Origin: Curvibacter sp. PAE-UM
Lineage (GTDB): Bacteria; Pseudomonadota; Gammaproteobacteria; Burkholderiales; Burkholderiaceae_C
NCBI RefSeq assembly: GCF_001432305.1
Contig: NZ_KQ483358.1
Coordinates: 1-64,000 of the forward strand
Direction of reading: 5' to 3'
Length of the DNA: 64,000 nt
Below the pieces are notes generated by a model. That model saw only the letters and a program-made list of their open reading frames with translations. It made no database searches and was not told where the DNA came from. Positions 16,503-24,259 of the stretch are shown piece after piece. The position numbers were made by a program, and so were the translations under genes. Positions within the stretch are counted from its first letter, which is position 1; every line of letters begins with the position of its first letter.

Positions 16503-17300
16503 ATGAAACGTCACCCCTACCTGCCCGACCCCCGGCCCCAAGGGGCGCTCGGACTCGGACACCAGTACTACTGGGTCGCGAACGCGCATGAAGTGGACAT
16601 GTCCATCGCACCGCCCGCACCGGTGCCCGCGCGCATCGCGGCGCAGCCGCAAAACGTGGTGCTGGACCTGCGGCGCACGGCCATCGTCATCATTGATCTG
16701 CAGAACGACTTCTGCGCCAAGGGCGGCTGGGTCGATTCGCTGGGCCTGGACTACACGGCCGACCGCACGCCCATCGAGCCCTTGCAAAAACTGCTGCCCG
16801 CGCTGCGCACGGCCGGTGTGCCCGTGATCTGGGTGAACTGGGGCAACCGCCCCGACCTGGCCAATATGCCGCCCAACCAGATCCACCTCTACGACAACGG
16901 CGGCGCCGGTGTCGGCCTGGGTTACCCGCTGCCCGGTGGTGGCGGCAATGTGCTGGAGAAAGATTCCTGGGCCGCGGCCGTGGTCGACGAGCTCAAGCCG
17001 ATTGAGGGCGACTACTGCGTGGACAAACACCGCATCAGCGGCTTCTGGGACACACCCCTGGACAGCATGCTCAAGAACCTGGGCATCAAGAGCATCCTGT
17101 TCGCGGGCTGCAACACCGACCAGTGCGTGCTGCACACCCTGACCGACGCGAACTTCCTGGGTTATGGCTGCGTCATGCTGGAAGACTGCTGCGCCACCAG
17201 CTCGCCCGCCTTCTGCGCCGAGGCCACGGTCTGGAACGTGAAGAAGTGCTTCGGCTTCGTGACCGACTCCACGCAGGTGCTGCAGGCGCTGCCCAAGTGA
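16503..17300 (+). CDS. RutB-like isochorismatase-family amidohydrolase
   Basis: A 265-residue cysteine hydrolase with triad candidates D65 (IVIIDLQNDF), K175 (VDKHRISGF) and C208 (NTDQCVL). Several blocks resemble RutB, the ureidoacrylate amidohydrolase of pyrimidine catabolism, notably DSWAAAVVDELKP and SGFWDTPLDSMLKNLGI. An N-terminal extension of about 50 residues precedes the fold. It is the first gene of a plus-strand operon divergent from the BMP importer, with a clear AGGAG ribosome binding site, and overlaps the following amidase gene by one base. It probably releases ammonia from a ureide or carbamoyl compound; the exact substrate is not known. Confidence 0.8.
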   Translation: MKRHPYLPDPRPQGALGLGHQYYWVANAHEVDMSIAPPAPVPARIAAQPQNVVLDLRRTAIVIIDLQNDFCAKGGWVDSLGLDYTADRTPIEPLQKLLPALRTAGVPVIWVNWGNRPDLANMPPNQIHLYDNGGAGVGLGYPLPGGGGNVLEKDSWAAAVVDELKPIEGDYCVDKHRISGFWDTPLDSMLKNLGIKSILFAGCNTDQCVLHTLTDANFLGYGCVMLEDCCATSSPAFCAEATVWNVKKCFGFVTDSTQVLQALPK

Positions 17301-18484
17301 TGCACGCATCGTCATCGCCCTCCGGTGCCTTCGTGCCCGGGCCGCGCGTGCTGCGCGAGCCCACGGGCACGGGGGTGCTGGACGGGCAACGGGTTGCCGT
17401 CAAGGACCTGATAGCTGTGGGCGGCACACCCAGCACCTGCGGCAACCCCGACTGGACGGCCAGCCATGCGGTGCCGGTGGACGATGCGCCCTGCGTAGCC
17501 GCCTTGCGCGCTGCGGGCGCGCGCATCGTCGGCAAGACCGTCACCGACGAACTCGCTTTCAGCCTGGAAGGCGAGAACGCCTTCCACGGCACACCACGCA
17601 ACCCGGCCGCGCCGGACCGTCTGCCCGGCGGTTCCTCCAGCGGCTCCGCCGTGGCCGTGGCCAACGCTGAGGCCGATCTCGCCCTGGGTACCGACACCGG
17701 CGGCTCGGTGCGTGTGCCGGCTTCCTTCTGCGGTGTGCACGCCATGCGGCCCACCCACGGCCGCATCTCGCTGGCCGGCGTGCTGCCCTTTGCCGAGAGC
17801 TACGACACCGTGGGCTGGTTCGCGCGTGATGCGACGCTCCTGCGCGCCGCCGGCCACGTGCTGCTCGGCACGCGGCACCATATTGCAACCCGGCCCCGGC
17901 CCCTGCGCCTGTGTCTGGCCGAAGACGCGCTGGCCCTGGCCGAGCCCGCGGTGGCGCAGGCCCTGCGCGCCTGGGCCCAGGCGAACGGCATCACTGAAAG
18001 ACGCCAGGCCTTTGTGCGGCCCTGGCGTGAAGTGCAGGAGGCCTACTCCCTGCTGCAGGGGCTTGAAATCCAGGCGACCCTGGGCCCCTGGATACGCGAA
18101 CGACGACCGACCTTCGGGCCGGCCATTGCGCCGCGCTTCGCCGGCGCGATGGCGCTGGACCGTGCCCTGGACGCGCCGTGGCGACGCTGGCGTGATGAGA
18201 TGAAAAGCGAACTCGTGGCGCGCATCGGGCCGGACGAAGCCTGGCTGCTGCCCGCCGCGCCCGGTGTGGCCCTGCCACGCAATGCCAGCGGTGAACAGCG
18301 CGGTGCTTTTTATGAACGGGCCCTGGCCCTGGGCGCCCTGGCAGGGCACGCTGGCCTGCCGCAGATCGTGCTGCCGCTCTTGCAGGTGGAGGGCCTGCCC
18401 GTGGGTCTCTCCTTCATCGCCGGCCCGGGGCAGGACGAAAGCCTGCTGGACCTGGCCCTGGCGCTCTCGCCCACAAAGGAGTGA
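17300..18484 (+). CDS. Amidase-signature hydrolase
   Basis: A 394-residue amidase with triad residues K35 (VAVKDLIAV), cis-Ser near S112 (GGSSSGSAVAV) and nucleophile S136 (DTGGSVRVP). The 24-residue spacing between the serines matches the family. It is more compact than GatA. It is encoded between the RutB-like hydrolase and a TetR regulator with overlapping stop/start codons, so it belongs to the same pathway. Together with the AtzE-like enzyme and allophanate hydrolase it is the third amidase-signature enzyme within 12 kb. Substrate unknown; a carbamoyl or ureido product of the preceding enzyme is plausible. Confidence 0.85.
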   Translation: MHASSSPSGAFVPGPRVLREPTGTGVLDGQRVAVKDLIAVGGTPSTCGNPDWTASHAVPVDDAPCVAALRAAGARIVGKTVTDELAFSLEGENAFHGTPRNPAAPDRLPGGSSSGSAVAVANAEADLALGTDTGGSVRVPASFCGVHAMRPTHGRISLAGVLPFAESYDTVGWFARDATLLRAAGHVLLGTRHHIATRPRPLRLCLAEDALALAEPAVAQALRAWAQANGITERRQAFVRPWREVQEAYSLLQGLEIQATLGPWIRERRPTFGPAIAPRFAGAMALDRALDAPWRRWRDEMKSELVARIGPDEAWLLPAAPGVALPRNASGEQRGAFYERALALGALAGHAGLPQIVLPLLQVEGLPVGLSFIAGPGQDESLLDLALALSPTKE

Positions 18485-19158
18485 TGGCTGTGACATCGCG
18501 TTCACCTGGCCGCACAACGGCCCGCAAGGAAACGCCCGCCAAGCGGGACCCGGCGGCCGCACGTGCGCGCCTGCTGCAGGCCGCCGTGGACGAATTCTCG
18601 GCGCACGGTTACAGCGGTGCGCGCACCGAGCGCATTGCGCGGAGCGCCGGCACCAATATCCGCATGCTCTACCACTACTTCGGCGGCAAGGATGCGCTCT
18701 ACGTCGTGGTGCTGGAGACGGTGCTGGCCGATCTGCGGCACGATGAACTGCAGCTTGACGCCGAAGCCCTGCCCCCGATGGAGGGCTTGCTGTGCATCTT
18801 CGATTTCGTGGCCGGCCACTTTGCCGCCCACCCCCAGCTGCGCAAGCTGCTGGCCTTCGAGAACTTGAACGAAGCCCGGCACCTGGCGCGCTCGGACCGG
18901 ATACCGGAGATGGCCACGCCGGTGCTGAACCTGATCCGCAAGCTGCTGGCACGCGGCGCGGCCACGGGCGAGGTGCGCAAGGGCGTGGACGCCCTGCACC
19001 TCTACGTGGCCATGGTCAGCCTGTCCTACTACGGCCGCGCCCATGCGTACACCCTCACACGCATCTTCAACAAGGACTTGCAAAAGCCTGCCTGGCAACG
19101 CGCGCACCTGAAACTCACCCGCGCCATGGTCGAGGCTTACCTCAGACCCGATGACTGA
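18484..19158 (+). CDS. TetR-family transcriptional regulator
   Basis: A 224-residue regulator with an N-terminal HTH (about residues 30-75: AAVDEFSAHGYSGARTERIA, GTNIRMLYHYFGGKDALYVVV) and a helical ligand-binding region. Its ATG overlaps the stop of the amidase gene, which ties it to the ureide enzymes. It may control this operon, the divergent BMP operon, or both; the palindrome at 16355-16374 is a candidate site. RutR, the TetR-type regulator of pyrimidine use, is a functional parallel, but sequence similarity by eye is limited to the HTH. The basic N-terminal tail (residues 1-25) may add DNA contacts. Confidence 0.88.
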   Translation: MAVTSRSPGRTTARKETPAKRDPAAARARLLQAAVDEFSAHGYSGARTERIARSAGTNIRMLYHYFGGKDALYVVVLETVLADLRHDELQLDAEALPPMEGLLCIFDFVAGHFAAHPQLRKLLAFENLNEARHLARSDRIPEMATPVLNLIRKLLARGAATGEVRKGVDALHLYVAMVSLSYYGRAHAYTLTRIFNKDLQKPAWQRAHLKLTRAMVEAYLRPDD

Positions 19159-19172
19159 ACGGGCGGTGAACA

Positions 19173-19994
19173 TCAGCGCCTCACCTCGCGCTGGAAGATT
19201 TCCAGGCTCAGCTTCTTGGTGCGGATGAAACTGGGCTCGGAGAGCGTCTCCACCGTGCGCGGGCGCGCATCGTTGTAGGGCAGGATCTCGGCCACCTTGG
19301 TGGGCCGCTTGGTCAGCAGCAGCACCTGATCGGCCAGGTAGACCGCTTCTTCCAGATCGTGCGAGACCAGCAGCATGGTGGTGCCGGTCTGCATGAAAAC
19401 TTCCTGCAGCTTCTCGCGGATGAAGAGCGTCATCTCGAAGTCCAGCGCCGAGAAGGGTTCGTCCAGGAACAGCACCTCGGGCTTGGGCGCCAGGGCCCGC
19501 ATGATGGAAGCCGTCTGCTGCTGGCCGCCCGAGAGTTCGTAGGGGTAGCGGTTCAGGTCGAACTTGACGTCGAAGCTGGCCACCAGCTCGGCCATGCGCC
19601 GGTCCACCTCGGCCTTGCTCTTGCCTTCGAGCTTGAGCGGGTAGGCGATGTTGTCGATGGTGCGCATCCAGGGGAACATCGCCTCGCGGTAGTTCTGGAA
19701 GACGTAGCCGATCTTGGTGTCCTTGAGCGATTTGCCGTCGAACAGGATCTCGCCGCTGTCGATGGGGATGAGCCCGGCGATCATGTTGATCAGCGTGGAC
19801 TTGCCGCAGCCGTTGGGCCCGAAGACCGAAACGATCTTGCCCTTGGGGATGTCGAGGTCGAAGTTCTCGTACAGCGGCCAGCCCGCGAAATACTTGGTCA
19901 GGCCGCGGATGGTGATGTGGGTGCCGGCCGGGCCGGGCTTGAAGGGCGGCACCGGCACGTCGGCCACCACGGGGGCATTCAGGACTGTGCTCAT
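19173..19994 (-). CDS. ABC transporter ATPase (SsuB/TauB type)
   Basis: A 273-residue ATPase with Walker A GPNGCGKST, signature LSGGQQQTASIMRAL and Walker B EVLFLDEPFSALD, in the nitrate/sulfonate/taurine importer subfamily. It is the last gene of a minus-strand operon led by allophanate hydrolase and overlaps the permease gene by four bases. The operon context suggests import of a nitrogen-rich small molecule such as a ureide or heterocycle rather than a sulfonate. Confidence 0.9.
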   Translation of the reverse strand: MSTVLNAPVVADVPVPPFKPGPAGTHITIRGLTKYFAGWPLYENFDLDIPKGKIVSVFGPNGCGKSTLINMIAGLIPIDSGEILFDGKSLKDTKIGYVFQNYREAMFPWMRTIDNIAYPLKLEGKSKAEVDRRMAELVASFDVKFDLNRYPYELSGGQQQTASIMRALAPKPEVLFLDEPFSALDFEMTLFIREKLQEVFMQTGTTMLLVSHDLEEAVYLADQVLLLTKRPTKVAEILPYNDARPRTVETLSEPSFIRTKKLSLEIFQREVRR

Positions 19995-20836
19995 CTGCCA
20001 CTCCAGTGCACGATTCTTCGTTCAGCGACGAGAAACAAAATATTCAGCGCGTAACCCAGCACACCCGCGGCCAGGATGGACGCGTACATGTCACGCACAT
20101 TCATGACCTGCTGCGAGTTGATGATGCGGTTGCCCAGGCCACTGTCGGAGCCGATGAACATCTCGGCCACGATCACGATCACCAGGGCCATGGAGACCGC
20201 CGAGCGCAGGCCCACGAAGCTGGGCTGCAGGCTCTCCCACACCAGCACGTCCTTGAAGATCTGCCAGCGCGAAGCCCCCATGACCTTGGCTGCCATCACC
20301 CGCTGCTTGCGCGCGTTGATCACACCATAGGCGCTGTTGAAGACCACGATCAGCAGTGCACCGAAGGCGGCGATGGCCACCTTGTTGATGTCCGATACGC
20401 CGAAGATCATCAGGAACAGCGGGATCAGCGCCGACGACGGCGTGGAGCGGAAGAAGTCGATCAGGAACTCCACGCTGCGGTAGGCCTTCTCGGCGCTGCC
20501 CAGCACCACGCCCAGGGGCACCCCCACCACAGCCGCGATCAGGAAGGCCTGCGCGGTGCGCCACAGCGTGACGGCAAAGTCCTTGAGCAGCGGGCCACCG
20601 GCCAGGCCGTTGATCAGCGTGGTCACGGTCTCGGCCGGGGGCGGCAGCAGGATGGCCTTGATGGCGCCGAAGCGCACCGTGAGGTCCCAGACGATGAAAA
20701 GCAGCACCGGCCCGATGAAAGGCAGGGCCTTGCCCCAGGCGATCTTGCGAGGGGCTGTGGCCGCGGGCGCGGCCGCCGTCCATGGGGCGGCCGTTGCGGG
20801 CGCGCTGGCTGAGCTGGAGTCCGCCATCGTGCTCAC
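19991..20836 (-). CDS. ABC transporter permease (SsuC/TauC type)
   Basis: A 281-residue inner-membrane permease. It has an Ala/Pro-rich cytoplasmic N-terminus of about 30 residues, then six or so hydrophobic segments and the EAA-loop region (AKVMGASRWQIFKDVLVWESL). Overlaps of four bases with both neighbouring genes show a tightly coupled operon with the ATPase and the binding protein. The substrate is inferred only from the operon partner, allophanate hydrolase. Confidence 0.9.
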   Translation of the reverse strand: MSTMADSSSASAPATAAPWTAAAPAATAPRKIAWGKALPFIGPVLLFIVWDLTVRFGAIKAILLPPPAETVTTLINGLAGGPLLKDFAVTLWRTAQAFLIAAVVGVPLGVVLGSAEKAYRSVEFLIDFFRSTPSSALIPLFLMIFGVSDINKVAIAAFGALLIVVFNSAYGVINARKQRVMAAKVMGASRWQIFKDVLVWESLQPSFVGLRSAVSMALVIVIVAEMFIGSDSGLGNRIINSQQVMNVRDMYASILAAGVLGYALNILFLVAERRIVHWSGR

Positions 20837-21849
20837 CCCTTGTAAAGCATGCTGTCGACCATGAGGCGCGAGGAGAAGATGCCCTTCTCGGCGAACAGAT
20901 CGAAGAACTTCTGGAAGTGGGCCACGTCAGCCGGCTTGAACTCGTTGTACATCATGTAGGCCGCCAGCGGCACTTCTGCCGTCAACGCGCCTTCGATGGC
21001 GGTGTAGCCCTTGAGGTACTGGCGCGCTTCCACGTTCTGCGCGCGCACATAGGCCACGCCCTTGCCGTAGGCGGCGATGAACTTCTTCGCCTCTTCGGGG
21101 TGCTTCTTGATGAAGGCCGACGACAGCGAGGCCGAGCCGCCGAACCAGGGCGCCATGGCGTCGCCCAGCACGTATTTCGAGATCACGCCGGCTTCGAGCA
21201 CACGCGTGGTGCCGTTCAGGCGGCCGATGGTGCCCGTGGGCTCCAGGGTGTAGCAGCCGTCGAGCTGGCCGGCAGCGAGTGCGGCCACGTGCTGGCCGAT
21301 GGGCAGCTCCACCACGGTGGCGCCGGTGGCACCGCCGCGCTCCAGCACGGTCTTGGCCAGGGTCACGTTCTGGATGCCGGGGCCGGAGCCGATGCGCTTG
21401 CCCTTGAGGTCGGCCAGGGTCTTGGCCGGGCTGGCGGCCGGCACGATGATTTCGTCCAGCACGTTTTTCACGTTGCTGGGGTTGGAGCAGAAAATCTTGA
21501 AGGTGCCCGGCGCGGCCAGTTCACCGATGGCGATGTTGGCCGAACCCGTGCCGTTGGATGTGCCGTCGGCGCGGTCGGACAGCACCGCTTCCATCACCTG
21601 CTGGGCTCCGGCGAAACGCAGGGCCTCCACGTCCAGGCCAGCTTCCTTGAAGTAGCCCTTTTCGATCGCCGCGTAGAACGGCAGGCCGGCCGCGATGGGC
21701 CAGTAACCGATGCGGATCTTGGGGCCGCTCTGCGCGCGCACCAGGGCCGGTGCGCCCAGCGCGGCCAGCGCGAGGCCGGCGCCGCCCGCCTGCATGAGCT
21801 TGCGGCGCGTGGTGGTGGCGGACAGGGAAGTGAGGGTCTGGTCTTTCAT
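20833..21849 (-). CDS. ABC transporter substrate-binding protein (NMT1/SsuA type)
   Basis: A 338-residue protein with a twin-arginine-like leader (TTRRKLMQAGGAGLALAALG, cleavage near ALVRA-QS), followed by the NMT1/SsuA fold: IRIGYWPIAAGLPFYAAIEKGYF, LADLKGKRIGSGPG and GQLDGCYTLEPTG. These proteins deliver sulfonates, thiamine or riboflavin precursors, nitrate or other small molecules to their permease. It lies 19 bases downstream of allophanate hydrolase, so the ligand is probably a nitrogen compound whose breakdown yields allophanate. Confidence 0.88.
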   Translation of the reverse strand: MKDQTLTSLSATTTRRKLMQAGGAGLALAALGAPALVRAQSGPKIRIGYWPIAAGLPFYAAIEKGYFKEAGLDVEALRFAGAQQVMEAVLSDRADGTSNGTGSANIAIGELAAPGTFKIFCSNPSNVKNVLDEIIVPAASPAKTLADLKGKRIGSGPGIQNVTLAKTVLERGGATGATVVELPIGQHVAALAAGQLDGCYTLEPTGTIGRLNGTTRVLEAGVISKYVLGDAMAPWFGGSASLSSAFIKKHPEEAKKFIAAYGKGVAYVRAQNVEARQYLKGYTAIEGALTAEVPLAAYMMYNEFKPADVAHFQKFFDLFAEKGIFSSRLMVDSMLYKG

Positions 21850-21868
21850 GGAGCGCTCCTGCTAGGGG

Positions 21869-23608
21869 TTAAGGGAAGGGATGGGTATGAGGAGCCTGCG
21901 CCACCTGGAGCGAAGCCAGGTAGGCGCGCCAGCCGCCGAAATGGGTGATGTCCAAAGCGCCGGTCAGGGCCTGCGCCTCGCACAGGAAACCCTGCACGCT
22001 GCTGCCGTCGGCCAGCTGCAAGGTGCCGATGCCCAGCGGCGCGGGCACCAGGGCGACGAAGGAACCGTAGTGCTCGACGGGCATCTCCCAGAGCTCAAGC
22101 TTGATGCGCGCGCCCTGCCCCGGCGCCACCCGCAGCAGGCCGGGTTTGGGTGGCACGGTGCCGGCCAGGGCATAGAAGCGGTAGTCGGGCGCGGTCTCGG
22201 TGGCCGCGAGCAGGCATGCACCGCGCTCGGTGAGCTGGCTGTTGAGCGGCATGCCCGAGAGGTGCGCGCCCACCACGGCCACTTTCACCGTGGCGCGGGG
22301 GCGGATGCCGGGGATGGCGGCGGGTGCGGGCAATCGCTCGCCGATGGCGCCCTGCGTCAGACCGGTGGCATGATGAAAACGCTGGCCCAGCTCGGCCAGC
22401 TGCCAGTCGCTGGCGCAGGGGCCGATCAGCGTGATGCCGAAGGGCAGGCCGTCCTTGCGAATGCAGCTGGGCACCGACAGCGCCGCGTAGTCCAGCAGGT
22501 TGACGAAGTTGGTATAGGCGCCCAGGTTGCGGTTGAGCACCACCGGGTCGGCCTGCATCTGCGCGATGGTGTAGTGCGTGGGCGCGGTGGGCACGCACAT
22601 CAGGTCCATGCCCTTCCAGACCTCGGCAGCACGCTGGCCCAGGACGCGCAGCTGCGTCTGTGCTTCATACAGGTCGGCCGCGCTGTAGGCCTTGCCCTTG
22701 CCGATGATGCTGCGCACCGGCTCCATGACCTCGTCTTCGTGCGCGTCGAAGAAGGGGCGGATAGCGGCGTAACGCTCGGCCACCAGCGCGCTCTCGTACA
22801 GCAGCGTGGCGGACTGTGAAAACGGCGAGAAGTCGATACGCACCTCCACGCCACCCAGCGCGCGCAGTTGCGCCCTCGCCTCCTTGAAGGCTGCCTCGGC
22901 CAGCGCGTCACCGTAAAACTCCAGCTGGTCCGGCACACCAAAACGGAAGGCCGCGGGGAAAGGCTGCGTGGCCATGTCGAGCTCACGCGAGTACGGGTCC
23001 AAGGGGTCGTAACCGCGTGCAGCCTCCAGCACCTGCGCCGCCAGGCCCACGCTGCGCGCGAAGATGGAGATACAGTCCACACTCTGCGCGGCGGGCAGCA
23101 CACCACGTGTGCTGATGAGCCCCTTGGAAGGCTTGAGGCCGACGATGTTGTTCAGGCCCGCGGGCACCCGGCCCGAGCCGGCGGTGTCCGTGCCCAGCGA
23201 GAAGTCGGCCTGCCCGGTGGCCACCACGTAGGCCGAGCCGGAACTGGAGCCGCCGGATACATAGAGAGGATCGAAGGCATTGGGCACCGGCCCCCAGGGC
23301 GAACGCGTGCCGTTCAGGCCGCAGGCGAACTGGTCCAGGTTGGTCTTGCCCAGCAGCGATGCACCGGCGGCGAGCAGCTTGTGCACCACGACGGAATGCG
23401 CGGCGGGCTGGAAAGCAAAGGCCTCGCAGGCGGCCGTGGTGCGCAGGCCGGCCGCGTCGATGTTGTCCTTGACCGCAAAACGCAGACCACTCAGCGGCCC
23501 GGCCCCACCCGGCAACGCCGTCTCAAAACGGGAGATCCAGGCTTGTGCCGCAGCAGCGGGCTGGGCCTGACGTTCGGCACCGTGTACTGGGTTTGTGGGT
23601 TGCACCAT
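21869..23608 (-). CDS. atzF: Allophanate hydrolase (AtzF type)
   Basis: A 579-residue enzyme. Residues about 1-440 are the amidase-signature domain with K47 (RFAVKDNID), cis-Ser S121 (GGSSSGSAYV) and S145 (DTAGSGRVP). Residues about 450-575 form the C-terminal AtzF-specific domain (AVVGAHLSGMPLNSQL, GWRAYLASL) that completes allophanate breakdown to ammonia and carbon dioxide. This two-domain build distinguishes it from ordinary amidases. It heads an operon with an SsuABC-type importer. The start at 23608 was chosen because the protein aligns from there; codons upstream run into a palindromic operator. It is the likely common end point for the BiuH-like and AtzE-like reactions. Confidence 0.9.
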   Translation of the reverse strand: MVQPTNPVHGAERQAQPAAAAQAWISRFETALPGGAGPLSGLRFAVKDNIDAAGLRTTAACEAFAFQPAAHSVVVHKLLAAGASLLGKTNLDQFACGLNGTRSPWGPVPNAFDPLYVSGGSSSGSAYVVATGQADFSLGTDTAGSGRVPAGLNNIVGLKPSKGLISTRGVLPAAQSVDCISIFARSVGLAAQVLEAARGYDPLDPYSRELDMATQPFPAAFRFGVPDQLEFYGDALAEAAFKEARAQLRALGGVEVRIDFSPFSQSATLLYESALVAERYAAIRPFFDAHEDEVMEPVRSIIGKGKAYSAADLYEAQTQLRVLGQRAAEVWKGMDLMCVPTAPTHYTIAQMQADPVVLNRNLGAYTNFVNLLDYAALSVPSCIRKDGLPFGITLIGPCASDWQLAELGQRFHHATGLTQGAIGERLPAPAAIPGIRPRATVKVAVVGAHLSGMPLNSQLTERGACLLAATETAPDYRFYALAGTVPPKPGLLRVAPGQGARIKLELWEMPVEHYGSFVALVPAPLGIGTLQLADGSSVQGFLCEAQALTGALDITHFGGWRAYLASLQVAQAPHTHPFP

Positions 23609-23628
23609 CTTGCTGCATTCGATCTTGT

Positions 23629-23653
23629 ATACATGTAGACATGCAACATGTAT
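23629..23653. promoter_or_regulatory. Palindromic operator ahead of allophanate hydrolase
   Basis: ATACATGT and ACATGTAT form an inverted repeat with a nine-base spacer, overlapping a perfect TGTATACA palindrome at the left end. It lies about 20 bases upstream of the allophanate hydrolase start. Palindromes with a TGTATACA-like core are typical targets of FCD-type GntR regulators, and one such regulator is encoded at 8756-9469. Confidence 0.55.
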
Positions 23654-23767
23654 GCCAATGAACACAGATGGTTTTGCCGTTCGTCTTGTATGGAAAAACG
23701 AGCAAGATGGATGCGGCGGGCCGCGCCATGGAGGCTCCGCACCGCTCGGACTGAGCCTGTGTGAGGC

Positions 23768-24160
23768 TTAACGCTTGACGAAGATCGCCTTGCCTTGAAC
23801 CGTCTTGGCTGTGACAGGAACAGCGTAGAAGTATTTGGTTCCGTAACCACCAACTGCAGTTGTAGTTCTTTCACCAGCAGAAACCAAAAGCACGCCGTTT
23901 GCTCCGAGTTTGGCTGCCTGCTGTTTTAGTTCGCCAATCGCATAGTCCATGGAACCTTGCTCCGTCCAACCCGCATCGCTCGATGCGTTAACCAGCCCAA
24001 TCACTTCAAAATCAGCGGGCGGTTCAAGATAGACAGTGACTTGCTCCGGGACAAGCGGGGTTCTTGTCGTCCCTGTCACGATGGCGGATCCAGAGGCACA
24101 ACCTCCCAATATGAGAAGAACCAGAGCAGATAGGAACAAACTTGAACGGCATTGCATCAT
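23768..24160 (-). CDS. Hypothetical lipoprotein
   Basis: A 130-residue protein with a lipoprotein signal (LFLSALVLLILGGCASG, lipobox LGGC) and a mature domain of about 105 residues that I do not recognise. It contains FEVIGLVNASSDAGWTEQGS and KLGANGVLLVSAGERTTTA, a pattern reminiscent of small YbjQ/DUF4156-like surface lipoproteins, in which a redundantly packed alpha/beta fold is seen. A strong AGGAGGAG ribosome binding site precedes the start. It is separated from both neighbours and has a lower GC content, so it may be acquired. Function unknown. Confidence 0.7.
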   Translation of the reverse strand: MMQCRSSLFLSALVLLILGGCASGSAIVTGTTRTPLVPEQVTVYLEPPADFEVIGLVNASSDAGWTEQGSMDYAIGELKQQAAKLGANGVLLVSAGERTTTAVGGYGTKYFYAVPVTAKTVQGKAIFVKR

Positions 24161-24259
24161 GTTCTCCTCCTGGAAAAATAAATTACCAATGTCTGCTAGC
24201 TTGAAACAAACATCAAGTGGTCTCTTGTAAGGTTCACGCCTTCGTTTGTCTCAAACCTC

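Noticed and set aside
23755-23785. GTCAAGCGTTAAGC at the end of the lipoprotein gene, resembling an attC right end
   Set aside because: It lies inside the last codons and stop of the gene, with no matching left half or hairpin, so chance is more likely.
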